Assembly (NCBI RefSeq): GCF_026262575.1
Contig: NZ_JAPKFL010000001.1
Location: 248,001 to 312,000 of the forward strand
Reading direction: 5' to 3'
Origin: Streptomyces marinisediminis
Lineage (GTDB): Bacteria > Actinomycetota > Actinomycetes > Streptomycetales > Streptomycetaceae
Length of the DNA stretch: 64,000 nt
In this document: one piece after another, positions 35,110 to 43,404 of the stretch
How the letters are laid out: each line of letters starts with the position of its first letter
How positions within the stretch are numbered: the first letter of the stretch is position 1
Position numbers and translations under genes: made by a program
Notes under the pieces: generated by a model
The model's database searches: none
What the model was told of the DNA's origin: nothing
Seen by the model: only the letters and a program-made list of their open reading frames with translations

Positions 35110-35775
35110 GTGGAATTGGTAGTCGCGCGGATCGGCCGCGCCCACGGCATCAAGGGCGAGGTCACCGTCGAGGTGCGCACCGACGAGCCGGAGCTGCGGC
35201 TCGCCCCCGGCGCGGTGCTGGCGACGGAACCGGCCGCCGCCGGGCCGCTGACCATCGAGAGCGGACGCGTGCACAGCGGTCGTCTGCTGCTGCGCTTCAC
35301 CGGCGTCGCGGACCGCACCGCCGCCGAGGCGCTGCGCAACACGCTCCTCATCGCCGAGGTCGACCCGGAGGAGCTTCCGGAGGACCCCGAGGAGTTCTAC
35401 GACCACCAGCTCATCGACCTCGACGTGGTCACCCGGGACGGCACGCACGTCGGCCGGATCGCCGAGGTCGCCCACCTGCCCGCGCAGGACCTGCTCGTGG
35501 TGCGGCGCCCGGCGGGGGGCGAGGCCCTGATCCCCTTCGTGGCGGAGATCGTCCCCGAGATCGACCTGGCGGAGCAGCGCGCCGTCGTCGACCCGCCGCC
35601 CGGCCTCCTGGACGAGCTGCCGGAGGACGCCGAGGACGCCGCGCAGGAGGTGCCCGGCCCCCGCCCGGACGGCGGCGCGGAGCGTGACGGCGACGGCGGC
35701 GCGGATGGCGACGGCGGCGCGGATGGCGACGGCGGCGCGGAGTCGCGCGGCGCGGCCGGGGGCGGCCCCCGGTGA
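35110..35775 (+). CDS. rimM: Ribosome maturation factor RimM with repetitive C-terminal extension
   Basis: RimM assists 30S head assembly and binds S19. Conserved features are the N-terminal [19 protein letters not shown] and the PRC-barrel segment [16 protein letters not shown] near residue 98, followed by [13 protein letters not shown] near 141. At 221 residues it is longer than the usual 170-190. The tail contains three copies of an 18-bp DNA repeat (35689-35742) encoding GDGGAD, an acidic Gly/Asp extension. GTG 35110 follows AAGGA. The stop overlaps the trmD GTG (GTGA). Confidence 0.95.
   Translation: MELVVARIGRAHGIKGEVTVEVRTDEPELRLAPGAVLATEPAAAGPLTIESGRVHSGRLLLRFTGVADRTAAEALRNTLLIAEVDPEELPEDPEEFYDHQLIDLDVVTRDGTHVGRIAEVAHLPAQDLLVVRRPAGGEALIPFVAEIVPEIDLAEQRAVVDPPPGLLDELPEDAEDAAQEVPGPRPDGGAERDGDGGADGDGGADGDGGAESRGAAGGGPR
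35689..35742 (+). repeat. 18-bp tandem repeat inside rimM, three copies
   Basis: GGCGACGGCGGCGCGGAT is present at 35689-35706 and 35707-35724, with a third copy differing in the last base at 35725-35742. It keeps the reading frame and encodes repeated GDGGAD in the RimM tail. It is likely to vary in copy number among strains. Confidence 0.9.
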
Positions 35776-36596
35776 GGCTCGACGTCGTCACGATCTTCCC
35801 CGAGTACCTGGAGCCACTGGATCTCTCGCTCGTCGGCAAGGCCCGCGCCCGGGGACGGCTCGACGTCCACGTGCACGACCTGCGCACCTGGACCCACGAC
35901 CGGCACCACACCGTCGACGACACGCCCTACGGCGGCGGCCCCGGCATGGTGATGAAGCCCGAGCCGTGGGGCGAGGCCCTGGACGCGGTGGTCGACGCGG
36001 GGCGGGAGGCAGGGCTGGGCGAACCGCCGGTCATCGTCGTGCCCACGCCCAGCGGGCGGCCCTTCACCCAGGAGGAGGCCACCGAGCTGTCCGGCCGCCC
36101 CTGGCTGGTGTTCACCCCGGCCCGCTACGAGGGCATCGACCGCCGCGTCATCGACGAGTACGGCGAGCGCTACGACGTGCGCGAGCTCTCCATCGGCGAC
36201 TACGTGCTGGCCGGCGGCGAGGCCCCGGTGCTGGTGATGGTCGAGGCCATCGCCCGGCTGCTGCCCGGCGTGCTCGGCAACGCCGAGTCCCACCGGGACG
36301 ACTCCTTCGCGGCCGGGGCCATGGCCAATCTGCTGGAGGGCCCCGTCTACACCAAGCCGCCGCGCTGGCGCGACCGCCCGGTGCCCGAGGTCCTCGCGAG
36401 CGGGCACCACGGGAAGATCGCCCGGTGGCGCCGCGACGAGGCGCTGGCCCGCACCGCGCGGCACCGGCCCGACCTCGTCCGGCGCTGCGACCCCGCGGAG
36501 CTGGACCGGCACGACCTGCGCACGCTCGCCGAGCTGGGCTGGTCGGTCGGGGAGGACGGCCGATTTGGGCAGGCCGCCGGGCCCGTGGAAGAATAG
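35772..36596 (+). CDS. trmD: tRNA (guanine(37)-N(1))-methyltransferase
   Basis: TrmD methylates G37 of tRNAs to prevent frameshifting. The 274-residue SPOUT protein starts [16 protein letters not shown] and contains the knot region with [14 protein letters not shown] near residue 52, CGRYEGID-equivalent [13 protein letters not shown] near 117 (the usual Cys is Thr/Ala here) and [12 protein letters not shown] near 138. It is translationally coupled to rimM by the GTGA overlap. rplS follows after 128 bp. Confidence 0.96.
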   Translation: MRLDVVTIFPEYLEPLDLSLVGKARARGRLDVHVHDLRTWTHDRHHTVDDTPYGGGPGMVMKPEPWGEALDAVVDAGREAGLGEPPVIVVPTPSGRPFTQEEATELSGRPWLVFTPARYEGIDRRVIDEYGERYDVRELSIGDYVLAGGEAPVLVMVEAIARLLPGVLGNAESHRDDSFAAGAMANLLEGPVYTKPPRWRDRPVPEVLASGHHGKIARWRRDEALARTARHRPDLVRRCDPAELDRHDLRTLAELGWSVGEDGRFGQAAGPVEE

Positions 36597-36724
36597 GCGG
36601 CTGGCCCACGGCCGGACGGGTGACCCTGCCACAGGGGGACCGACGCCCGACCCGCCGCGCCGCACGAACCATCCACCCCTTTTCCGCCGTTGACCTGTGG
36701 CACCGGCGAAGAAAGCAGACGAGC

Positions 36725-37075
36725 ATGTCCCAGCTTCTCGACAGCGTCGACGCCGCGTCGCTGCGCAGCGACATCCCGGCCTTCCGCCCCGGTGACACCG
36801 TCGACGTCCACGTCCGCGTCATCGAGGGCAACCGCTCCCGCGTCCAGCAGTTCAAGGGCGTGGTCATCCGCCGCCAGGGCTCCGGCCTGCGCGAGACGTT
36901 CACCGTCCGCAAGGTGAGCTACGGCGTCGGCGTCGAGCGCACCTTCCCGGTCCACACCCCGGTCGTGGAGAAGATCGACGTCGTCACCCGCGGCCAGGTG
37001 CGCCGCGCCAAGCTGTACTACCTGCGCGAGCTGCGCGGCAAGGCGGCCAAGATCAAGGAGAAGCGCGAGCGCTGA
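36725..37075 (+). CDS. rplS: 50S ribosomal protein L19
   Basis: L19 lies at the 30S-50S interface. The 116-residue product is typical, with [20 protein letters not shown] and [16 protein letters not shown] 36725 has GAAAGCAG upstream as a modest ribosome site. The operon order rpsP-khpA-rimM-trmD-rplS is conserved. A hairpin terminator follows before sipW. Confidence 0.97.
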   Translation: MSQLLDSVDAASLRSDIPAFRPGDTVDVHVRVIEGNRSRVQQFKGVVIRRQGSGLRETFTVRKVSYGVGVERTFPVHTPVVEKIDVVTRGQVRRAKLYYLRELRGKAAKIKEKRER

Positions 37076-37117
37076 GCGGCGACGCGCCGACGCCCCGACG
37101 CCCCGACGACGGACCCC

Positions 37118-37160
37118 CGGCGGCCGGGCCCATCCCCTCGCGGATGCGGCCCGGCCGCCG
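37118..37160 (+). terminator. Hairpin terminator after rplS
   Basis: A 13-bp stem (37118-37130 with 37148-37160) carries a 17-nt apical region that itself pairs CATCC with GGATG. It lies between rplS and sipW. Confidence 0.8.
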
Positions 37161-37176
37161 CGTCGTTGCCGCCGGT

Positions 37177-37182
37177 TAGGCT
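37177..37182 (+). promoter_or_regulatory. Candidate -10 of the sipW-X-Y operon
   Basis: TAGGCT fits TANNNT, 37 bp before the sipW ATG and directly after the rplS terminator. No strong -35 is seen. Confidence 0.4.
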
Positions 37183-37219
37183 CAGCGGCAGCCCCGCCGC
37201 CGAGCCCCGGAAAGCAGCC

Positions 37220-37918
37220 ATGAAGGACACCCTCCGTACCCCGGCCCGCCGTGCGGCGGCGCGCGCCGGGCGCCTCCTGCGGGCGCGGGCCCGGCCGGTG
37301 GCGCTGTGGGCGGGGGCCGTGCTCACCGCGCTGCTCGCCGTCAGCGCCTTCGTGGTGCGGCCGTACGTGATCACCAGCGGGTCCATGGAGCACACGCTGG
37401 AGTCCGGCGACCGGGTCCTGGTGAACAAGCTCGCGTACCGTTTCGGCAACGAACCACGGCGCGGGGACGTTGTGGTGTTCGACGGAACGGGTACGTTCGC
37501 CGCTGAGGGCACCGCGCGGGGCCCGCTCACGCGGTTCCTGCGCACCACGGGGTCGGCCCTGGGGGTGACCGACCCGCCCGGGAGCGACTACGTCAAGCGC
37601 GTCGTCGGGGTGGGCGGGGACAGGGTCACCTGCTGCGACGCGCGGGGGAGGATCGAGGTGAACGGGACGCCGCTGGCGGAGGACTACCTGCACCCCGAGG
37701 GCGGTGCCGAGCGCGCCTCGTCCGTGGCCTTCGACATCGTCGTGCCCGAGGGCCGGCTGTGGCTCATGGGCGACCACCGCGCCGTCTCCAGCGACTCCCG
37801 CGACCACCTGGGCCGTCCCGGCGGCGGCACCGTGGCGGCCGGGGACGTCATCGGCCGGGTGGACTGGATCGGCTGGCCGCCCAGCCGCTGGGCGGGCCTG
37901 CGGGGCGCCCGTGGGTAG
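37220..37918 (+). CDS. sipW: Type I signal peptidase SipW
   Basis: Leader peptidase cleaving signal peptides of exported proteins at the outer face of the membrane. The 232-residue protein has one N-terminal membrane segment (about residues 28-47). The catalytic serine is in TSGSMEHT (Ser55), and the general-base lysine is in YVKRVVGVGGD near residue 130. The conserved box MGDHRAVSSDSRDH near 187 is present. ATG 37220 gives this N-terminus; the ribosome site is GGAAAG. The end overlaps the sipX start. Naming follows the S. lividans order sipW-X-Y-Z at this locus. Confidence 0.9.
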   Translation: MKDTLRTPARRAAARAGRLLRARARPVALWAGAVLTALLAVSAFVVRPYVITSGSMEHTLESGDRVLVNKLAYRFGNEPRRGDVVVFDGTGTFAAEGTARGPLTRFLRTTGSALGVTDPPGSDYVKRVVGVGGDRVTCCDARGRIEVNGTPLAEDYLHPEGGAERASSVAFDIVVPEGRLWLMGDHRAVSSDSRDHLGRPGGGTVAAGDVIGRVDWIGWPPSRWAGLRGARG

Positions 37919-39020
37919 GCGGGGGCGGCCACGCTCCGCGACCCGGGCGGCCGGTGAACTCCGCACCGCCGAGCACGCCCCGGTGGGGGAGGGCCGGGCG
38001 GCCCGGCGCCGCGCGGCCAAGCGGCTCACACGCCGCCGGCGGCTGTCGGCGACCAAGGAGATCCCGCTGCTGGTCGGCGTCGCCCTGCTCATCGCGCTGG
38101 TGCTGAAGACCTTTCTGGTGCAGGCGTTCGTCATCCCCTCCGGTTCCATGGAGCAGACCATCCGCATCGACGACCGGGTGCTCGTGGACAAGCTCACGCC
38201 CTGGTTCGGGGCCGAGCCCGCCCGGGGCGACGTCATCGTCTTCCAGGACCCGGGCGGCTGGTTGGAGGAGCAGCGGCAGACCGTCCCGGCCGACGACCCG
38301 CCGGTGATCAAGCAGGGCAAGGCGTTCCTGACGTTCATCGGCCTGCTGCCCTCGGCCGACGAGCAGGACCTGATCAAGCGCGTCGTCGGCGTCGGCGGCG
38401 ACCGGGTGGTGTGCTGCGACGAGGACGGCCGGGTCACGGTGAACGGCACGCCCCTCGACGAGCCCTACCTCCACCCCGACGGCAAGCCGTCCGACATCGC
38501 CTTCGACGTGACCGTGCCGCGGGACCGGTACTTCGTGATGGGCGACCACCGGTCGAACTCCGCCGACTCCCGCTACCACCTCGACGGCCCCGGCCAGGGC
38601 ACGGTTCCGGCGGACCTGGTGGTGGGCGAGGCCGTGGTGATCGCCTGGCCCGTGGCGCACTGGACGCGGCTGGACGAGCCGGGCACGTACGCTTCGGTAC
38701 CGGAGGCGGGCACCCCGGCCGGTGGTGCCGAGGCGCGCGCCCCCGCGGCGAGCGAACACAGGCACAATTTCACGCCCGCCCCGAGCCCTGCGGAACTCAC
38801 GCTCGTTATGGGAGTGGCAGGCCTGCTCCGGGCGACGGACGGGCGGCGGCACAGCGTGAGGAGAGAGCGTGGGGGACGTGGCGGTCGGCGCCCGGTCGGG
38901 GTCCGGTGGAGAAGAGCCGGAGCGGCGGCCGGGGCAGGACGACGAGCGGGTCGCGGGCCCGGTCGGCGAGCGGCCCGGGGAGCGCGCCGGCGAGCCCGCG
39001 GCCGGGCCCGGCGCGGCTGA
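37911..39020 (+). CDS. sipX: Type I signal peptidase SipX, long tail overlapping sipY
   Basis: The second signal peptidase. The N-terminal region is Arg-rich cytosolic sequence, followed by a membrane segment (IPLLVGVALLIALVLKTFLV) and catalytic VIPSGSMEQT. The lysine is in LIKRVVGVGGD and the box is MGDHRSNSADSRYH. GTG 37911 overlaps the sipW stop by eight bases. The frame continues to 39020, 152 nt into sipY, giving an Arg/Gly-rich tail of about 70 residues after the usual end (LDEPGTYASVPEAG). That tail looks like an out-of-frame reading of the sipY N-terminus, so its biological reality is uncertain. The predicted 369 residues exceed the roughly 320 I recall for S. lividans SipX. Confidence 0.85.
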   Translation: MGRRGRPRSATRAAGELRTAEHAPVGEGRAARRRAAKRLTRRRRLSATKEIPLLVGVALLIALVLKTFLVQAFVIPSGSMEQTIRIDDRVLVDKLTPWFGAEPARGDVIVFQDPGGWLEEQRQTVPADDPPVIKQGKAFLTFIGLLPSADEQDLIKRVVGVGGDRVVCCDEDGRVTVNGTPLDEPYLHPDGKPSDIAFDVTVPRDRYFVMGDHRSNSADSRYHLDGPGQGTVPADLVVGEAVVIAWPVAHWTRLDEPGTYASVPEAGTPAGGAEARAPAASEHRHNFTPAPSPAELTLVMGVAGLLRATDGRRHSVRRERGGRGGRRPVGVRWRRAGAAAGAGRRAGRGPGRRAARGARRRARGRARRG

Positions 39021-39876
39021 GGCGGCCCCGGGCGGCGGCAGCGCCGGGCCCGGCTCCCACACCGGAGGTGACGGCGGCGGTGACGACGGCGGCGGGGCCG
39101 ACGGCGACGGGCCGCGCCGGGGCGGCAGCAAGCAGCGCTCCTTCTGGAAGGAGCTGCCCCTGCTCATCGCCATCGCCCTGGTGCTCGCCCTGGTGATCAA
39201 GACGTTCTTGCTCCAGGCGTTCTCCATCCCCTCGGACTCGATGCAGAACACCCTCCAGCGCGGCGACCGGGTGCTGGTGGACAAGCTGACGCCCTGGTTC
39301 GGCGCCGAGCCCGAGCGCGGTGAGGTGGTCGTCTTCAACGACCCGGGCGGCTGGCTCGACTTCCCCCCGCCGGAGCCGAACGCCTTCCAGCAGGCGCTGA
39401 GCTGGGTGGGCCTGATGCCCTCGGCCGACCAGCAGAACCTGATCAAGCGCGTCGTGGGCGTCGCGGGCGACACCGTGGAGTGCCGCCGCGGCGGCCAGGT
39501 GACCGTCAACGGGGAGCCGCTGGACGAGTCGTCCTACCTCTACCCGGGGAACACGCCGTGCGGCGACCGCCCCTTCGGCCCCCTGGAGGTGCCCGACGAC
39601 CACCTCTGGGTGCTGGGCGACCACCGGCAGAACTCGCAGGACTCGCGCTACCACATGGACGGCCCCGCGGGCGGCGCCGTGCCGGTCGACGACGTGGTGG
39701 GGCGCGCGGTGGTCCGGGCCTGGCCGGTGGACCGCTGGGGCGCCCTGTCGGTGCCGGACGCCTACGACGAGCTGTCCGCCGCGGCTCCGGCCGCCCTCGG
39801 TCTCGTCGGCGCCGTGCCCCTGGTGCTCTGGCGCCGTCGGCTGCGGGCCGCCGCCGAGCCCGCGACGCGGGGCTGA
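38869..39876 (+). CDS. sipY: Type I signal peptidase SipY
   Basis: The third signal peptidase, 335 residues. A long Gly/Glu/Pro-rich cytosolic N-terminus (about 1-90) precedes the membrane segment LPLLIAIALVLALVIKTFLL and the catalytic SIPSDSMQNT. The lysine is in LIKRVVGVAGD and the box is LGDHRQNSQDSRYH. A second hydrophobic segment (APAALGLVGAVPLVLW) near the C-terminus is followed by RRRLR, a C-terminal anchor typical of these Streptomyces enzymes. GTG 38869 follows GAGGAGAGA. It overlaps the sipX tail. Confidence 0.88.
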   Translation: MGDVAVGARSGSGGEEPERRPGQDDERVAGPVGERPGERAGEPAAGPGAAEAAPGGGSAGPGSHTGGDGGGDDGGGADGDGPRRGGSKQRSFWKELPLLIAIALVLALVIKTFLLQAFSIPSDSMQNTLQRGDRVLVDKLTPWFGAEPERGEVVVFNDPGGWLDFPPPEPNAFQQALSWVGLMPSADQQNLIKRVVGVAGDTVECRRGGQVTVNGEPLDESSYLYPGNTPCGDRPFGPLEVPDDHLWVLGDHRQNSQDSRYHMDGPAGGAVPVDDVVGRAVVRAWPVDRWGALSVPDAYDELSAAAPAALGLVGAVPLVLWRRRLRAAAEPATRG

Positions 39877-39902
39877 CCCGTTCGGGCTACCGCCGGTAGG
39901 GT
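39873..39902 (+). promoter_or_regulatory. Candidate promoter of sipZ
   Basis: CTGACC (39873-39878), an 18-bp spacer and TAGGGT (39897-39902). The -35 overlaps the sipY stop. In S. lividans sipZ is transcribed separately from sipW-X-Y, which fits. Confidence 0.55.
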
Positions 39903-39950
39903 GCGCCCCGGGGGAGGGCCCACCCGACGGAACCGAGCAGGGAGCAGCGC

Positions 39951-40679
39951 GTGAGCACGACGGCGACGAACACGGCGGCCTCGCGCGGCGGCCCCGGCCG
40001 CGTCGCCTCCTCGATCGCCGTGGCCGTCGGCTGCGTCCTGCTCGTCGGCTCCTTCGCCTGGGCCGTGGTGCTGTACCGGCCCTACGCGGTGCCGACGGAC
40101 TCGATGGCGCCCACCATCAACGCCGGCGACCGGGTGCTGGCCGAGCGGATCGAGGGCGCGGAGGTGCGCCGGGGCGACATCGTCGTCTTCGCGGACCCGA
40201 CGTGGGGCGACCTGCCGGTGGCCAAGCGCGTCATCGGCGTCGGCGGGGACGAGGTCGTCTGCTGCGACGCCGAAGGCCGCCTGTCGGTGAACGGGACGCC
40301 GGTGCCCGAGCCCTACCGCTCCGGTCCCGGGCCGGCCTCGGTGAGCGACTTCACCGCCCGGGTGCCCGATGACTCGCTCTTCCTGCTCGGCGACAACCGC
40401 CGTCACTCGATGGACTCCCGCAGCCTCCTGGGCGGCGAGAGCCAGGGCGCGGTGCCGCGCGAGGCGGTCCGGGCCCGCGTCGACGCCCTGGCCTGGCCGC
40501 CCGGTGCGGCCGGGCTCGTCGAGCGTCCCGCGGGCTTCGCCGGGCTGCCCGGCGGCGTCTCGGACACCGGGCCGCTGCCCGTCCAGCTCGCGGCGGCCGT
40601 CGTGGGCGCCGTGCTCATCCTGGGCGGGGCCGCCTACGGCCCCGTCGCGCGGCGCGCCGGACGGGGTCGGCGGCACTGA
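39951..40679 (+). CDS. sipZ: Type I signal peptidase SipZ
   Basis: The fourth signal peptidase, 242 residues. It has one N-terminal membrane segment (VASSIAVAVGCVLLVGSFAWAV region), catalytic AVPTDSMAPT, lysine in VAKRVIGVGGD, the box GDNRRHSMDSRS and a C-terminal membrane segment (VVGAVLILGGAAYG region). Its Asn in GDNRR differs from the DHR of the other three. GTG 39951 follows AGGGAG. It has its own promoter candidate and is followed after 39 bp by the DUF2469 gene, with which it is probably co-transcribed. Confidence 0.88.
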   Translation: MSTTATNTAASRGGPGRVASSIAVAVGCVLLVGSFAWAVVLYRPYAVPTDSMAPTINAGDRVLAERIEGAEVRRGDIVVFADPTWGDLPVAKRVIGVGGDEVVCCDAEGRLSVNGTPVPEPYRSGPGPASVSDFTARVPDDSLFLLGDNRRHSMDSRSLLGGESQGAVPREAVRARVDALAWPPGAAGLVERPAGFAGLPGGVSDTGPLPVQLAAAVVGAVLILGGAAYGPVARRAGRGRRH

Positions 40680-40718
40680 CGCACAATGGGGGGACGCACG
40701 GCTGAAGGGGAACATGCC

Positions 40719-41042
40719 ATGAGCGCCGAGGACCTCGAAAAGTACGAGACCGAGATGGAGCTGAAGCTCTACCGGGAGTACCGGGACGTCGTCGGCCTGT
40801 TCAAGTACGTGATCGAAACCGAGCGGCGCTTCTACCTCACCAACGACTACGAGATGCAGGTGCACTCCGTCCAGGGCGAGGTGTTCTTCGAGGTCTCCAT
40901 GGCGGACGCCTGGGTGTGGGACATGTACCGGCCCGCCCGCTTCGTCAAGCAGGTCCGGGTGCTCACCTTCAAAGACGTGAACATCGAGGAGCTCAACAAG
41001 AGCGACCTCAGTCTCCCGGAGGACTCCGGCTTCAACGGCTAG
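40719..41042 (+). CDS. DUF2469 family conserved actinobacterial protein
   Basis: This 107-residue protein (MSAEDLEKYETEMELKLYREYRDVV start) is one of the most strongly conserved actinobacterial proteins of unknown function. It is acidic and alpha/beta, with aromatic-rich core blocks RRFYLTNDYEMQ and DAWVWDMYRPARF. The ATG is preceded by AAGGGGAA. It sits between sipZ and yraN in Streptomyces. No enzymatic motif is visible. Confidence 0.9.
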   Translation: MSAEDLEKYETEMELKLYREYRDVVGLFKYVIETERRFYLTNDYEMQVHSVQGEVFFEVSMADAWVWDMYRPARFVKQVRVLTFKDVNIEELNKSDLSLPEDSGFNG

Positions 41043-41417
41043 GCGACGCGAGGGCCCGGAGCGGGCGGCCGGCGGGCCCGCCGGTGCGGTCGGCCGGTGC
41101 GACCGGCACGGTCCGGCCGGACGGTCCGGCCGGCGGCGGTCGGCCGAGGGGAGCGGCGGGAGCGGCGGGCCACGTTTCCGGCGGGCGGGCGCGGTCTCCC
41201 TGTGCCTCCCGCGCCTCCCGCACCTCCCGCGCTTCCGGCGGACGCGGTCGGACCACGCTCCGCCTCCGCCCGGTGTGGCCAGCCGACGGGAGCGGTGGCG
41301 AGGGGTAGCCCACACGGGTGGCGCAGTTGTCCACAGCCGGAGGGTTGTCCACCGGTTTCCACCAAGATCCACTTTTTTCCGTCCGGGCGGCCAGAGTCGG
41401 GCGCGGAGGTGGACGTG
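41043..41417. other. Intergenic region with GC hairpins, 9-bp repeat and DnaA boxes
   Basis: The left half (41060-41150) is composed of overlapping inverted repeats of CCGGC/GGCCGG type, likely terminators of the DUF2469 gene. A 9-bp tandem repeat CCTCCCGCR occurs three times at 41205-41231. The right end carries two DnaA-box-like 9-mers (see 41327-41353) and an AT-rich run TTTTTT at 41373-41378. No ORF of coding quality is seen. Confidence 0.5.
41327..41353 (+). promoter_or_regulatory. DnaA-box pair
   Basis: TTGTCCACA at 41327-41335 equals the preferred Streptomyces DnaA box; TTGTCCACC at 41345-41353 has one mismatch and starts exactly 18 bp later on the same strand. TTTCCACCA follows at 41356. 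Located about 65 bp before yraN. Confidence 0.55.
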
Positions 41418-41792
41418 ATGAACGCACGTGAAGCGCTGGGCCGGTACGGCGAGGACGTGGCCGCCCGCAGGCTGCGCGAGGCCGGCATGGCCGTGCTGGA
41501 CCGCAACTGGCGGTGCCGGGACGGGGAGATCGACATCGTGGCCCGGCAGGGCGACGCCCTGGTGGTCTGCGAGGTGAAGACGCGCAGCGGGGGCGGCTAC
41601 GAGCACCCGATGGCGGCCGTGACGCCGCGCAAGGCCGCGCGGCTGCGGCGGCTGGCCGCGCGCTGGCTGAGCGAGCGCTGGCTGACGCGCTACGGCAGAC
41701 CACCGGCCGGCGGGGTCCGGATCGACGTGGTGGGCGTGGTGCTGCCCCGGCGCGGCGCCCCGGTGGTCGAGCACGCGCGGGGGGTGGCCTGA
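41418..41792 (+). CDS. yraN: YraN/UPF0102 family endonuclease-fold protein
   Basis: This 124-residue protein has the restriction-endonuclease-like fold of UPF0102: [23 protein letters not shown] with the core acidic [22 protein letters not shown] containing the D...ExK-type catalytic set. Its cellular role is not established. ATG 41418 follows GGAGG. It is directly upstream of comM (one base between the genes) and dprA, the standard trio, which ties it to DNA uptake or recombination. Confidence 0.92.
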   Translation: MNAREALGRYGEDVAARRLREAGMAVLDRNWRCRDGEIDIVARQGDALVVCEVKTRSGGGYEHPMAAVTPRKAARLRRLAARWLSERWLTRYGRPPAGGVRIDVVGVVLPRRGAPVVEHARGVA

Positions 41793-41793
41793 C

Positions 41794-43404
41794 ATGGCTT
41801 TCGCCCGCGCCTGCTCGGTGGCGCTCGTCGGGGTGGAAGGCGTGCTGGTGGAGGTCCAGGCCGACCTCGAACCCGGCGTCGCCACGTTCACCCTGATCGG
41901 GCTGCCCGACAAGTCCCTGACGGAAAGCCGGGACAGGGTCCGCGCCGCCGTGGTCAACTCCGGTGTCGACTGGCCGCATATGAAACTCACCGTGGGGCTG
42001 AGCCCGGCCGCCGTGCCGAAGGGCGGCTCGGGCTTCGACCTCGCGGTGGCGTGCGCCGTCCTCGGCGCGACGGAGCGGATCGACGTGCGGCGGCTCGCCG
42101 GGGTCATGCTGATCGGCGAACTCGGCCTGGACGGCCGGGTGCGCCCGGTGCGCGGGGTGCTGCCCGCCGTCCTGGCCGCCGCCGACGCGGGCTACCGACA
42201 GGTGGTCGTCCCCGAGCAGACGGTCTCCGAGGCGCGCCTGGTACCCGACGTGGCGGTGCTCGGGGTGCGCACCCTGCGCCAGCTCATCGCCGTGCTGGCC
42301 GACGAGCCGGTGCCACAGGAGGTGGCCGCCGAGGACGAGGGAGCCCCCGACCTGGCGCTGGCCGGACTCGCCGTGCCCGGCGCGGGGCTGGGCACCGGCC
42401 CGCCGGGGCTCGCCCACCCGGTGGATCTCGCGGAGGTCGCGGGACAGGCGGCCGCCCGGCGCGCCCTGGAGATCGCGGCGGCCGGGCGCCACCACCTGTT
42501 CCTCAAGGGGCCTCCGGGCGCGGGCAAGACCATGCTCGCCGAGCGGCTGCCCGGGCTGCTGCCCGAGCTCACGGCCACCGAGTCGCTGGAGGCGACGGCC
42601 GTGCACTCCGTGGCCGGGGTCCTGCCGCCCGGCCAGCCGCTGGTCTCCCGGCCCCCCTACTGCGCGCCGCACCACTCCGCGAGCATGGCGGCGCTCATCG
42701 GCGGCGGCACCGGACTGCCCCGCCCCGGCGCGGTCTCCCTCGCCCACCACGGCGTCCTCTTTCTCGACGAGGCCGCCGAGTGCAGCGCCCGGGTGCTGGA
42801 CGCGCTGCGGCAGCCCCTGGAGTGCGGCCACGTGGTGGTGGCCAGGGCCCAGGGCATGCTGCGGATGCCCGCGCGCGTGCTGCTCGTCCTGGCCGCCAAT
42901 CCCTGCCCGTGCGGTCGGCACGGCACAGCGAGCGGCGGCTGCGAGTGCCGTCCGTCGTCGGTGCGCCGCTACCGCGCCCGGCTGTCCGGCCCGCTGCTCG
43001 ACCGGGTGGACCTGCGGGTCACGGTCGAGCCGGTCGGCCGGGCGGAGCTGCTCGCGGCCGGGCGCGACACGGAGGACACCGCCACCGTCGCCGCCCGGGT
43101 GCTCGCCGCCCGCGAGCGCGCCGCCGCCCGGTACGCGGAGCTGCCCTGGCGGACCAACAGCGAGGTGCCCGGGCACGAGCTGCGCACCCGCTGGCCGGTC
43201 ACCCCGGGGGCGCTGCAACGGGCGGAGGCCGACATGGAGCGCGGGCTGCTCACCGCGCGCGGTCTTGACCGAGTGCTGCGCGTGGCCTGGACGGCGGCCG
43301 ACCTCGCCGGGCGCCCCCGGCCCACCGCCGAGGACGTCGACTGCGCGCTGCACCTGCGCACCGGCGTGGCCCGGGGCTCCGCCCTGGCCGGAGCCCGGCG
43401 GTGA
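41794..43404 (+). CDS. comM: Magnesium-chelatase-like AAA ATPase ComM
   Basis: ComM is a hexameric helicase that promotes branch migration during natural transformation in Gram-negatives; its job in Streptomyces is unproved. The 536-residue protein has an N-terminal Lon-protease-like domain (about 10-165), Walker A GPPGAGKTMLAERLPG near residue 238, Walker B LFLDEAAEC near 324 and the zinc-like CPCG...CECRPSSVRRY block near 370. The C-terminal helicase-associated domain is intact. The stop overlaps the dprA start (GTGA). Confidence 0.93.
   Translation: MAFARACSVALVGVEGVLVEVQADLEPGVATFTLIGLPDKSLTESRDRVRAAVVNSGVDWPHMKLTVGLSPAAVPKGGSGFDLAVACAVLGATERIDVRRLAGVMLIGELGLDGRVRPVRGVLPAVLAAADAGYRQVVVPEQTVSEARLVPDVAVLGVRTLRQLIAVLADEPVPQEVAAEDEGAPDLALAGLAVPGAGLGTGPPGLAHPVDLAEVAGQAAARRALEIAAAGRHHLFLKGPPGAGKTMLAERLPGLLPELTATESLEATAVHSVAGVLPPGQPLVSRPPYCAPHHSASMAALIGGGTGLPRPGAVSLAHHGVLFLDEAAECSARVLDALRQPLECGHVVVARAQGMLRMPARVLLVLAANPCPCGRHGTASGGCECRPSSVRRYRARLSGPLLDRVDLRVTVEPVGRAELLAAGRDTEDTATVAARVLAARERAAARYAELPWRTNSEVPGHELRTRWPVTPGALQRAEADMERGLLTARGLDRVLRVAWTAADLAGRPRPTAEDVDCALHLRTGVARGSALAGARR

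Noticed and set aside
39873-39902. A separate small ORF in the sipY-sipZ gap
   Set aside because: Only 74 bp and better explained as promoter sequence.
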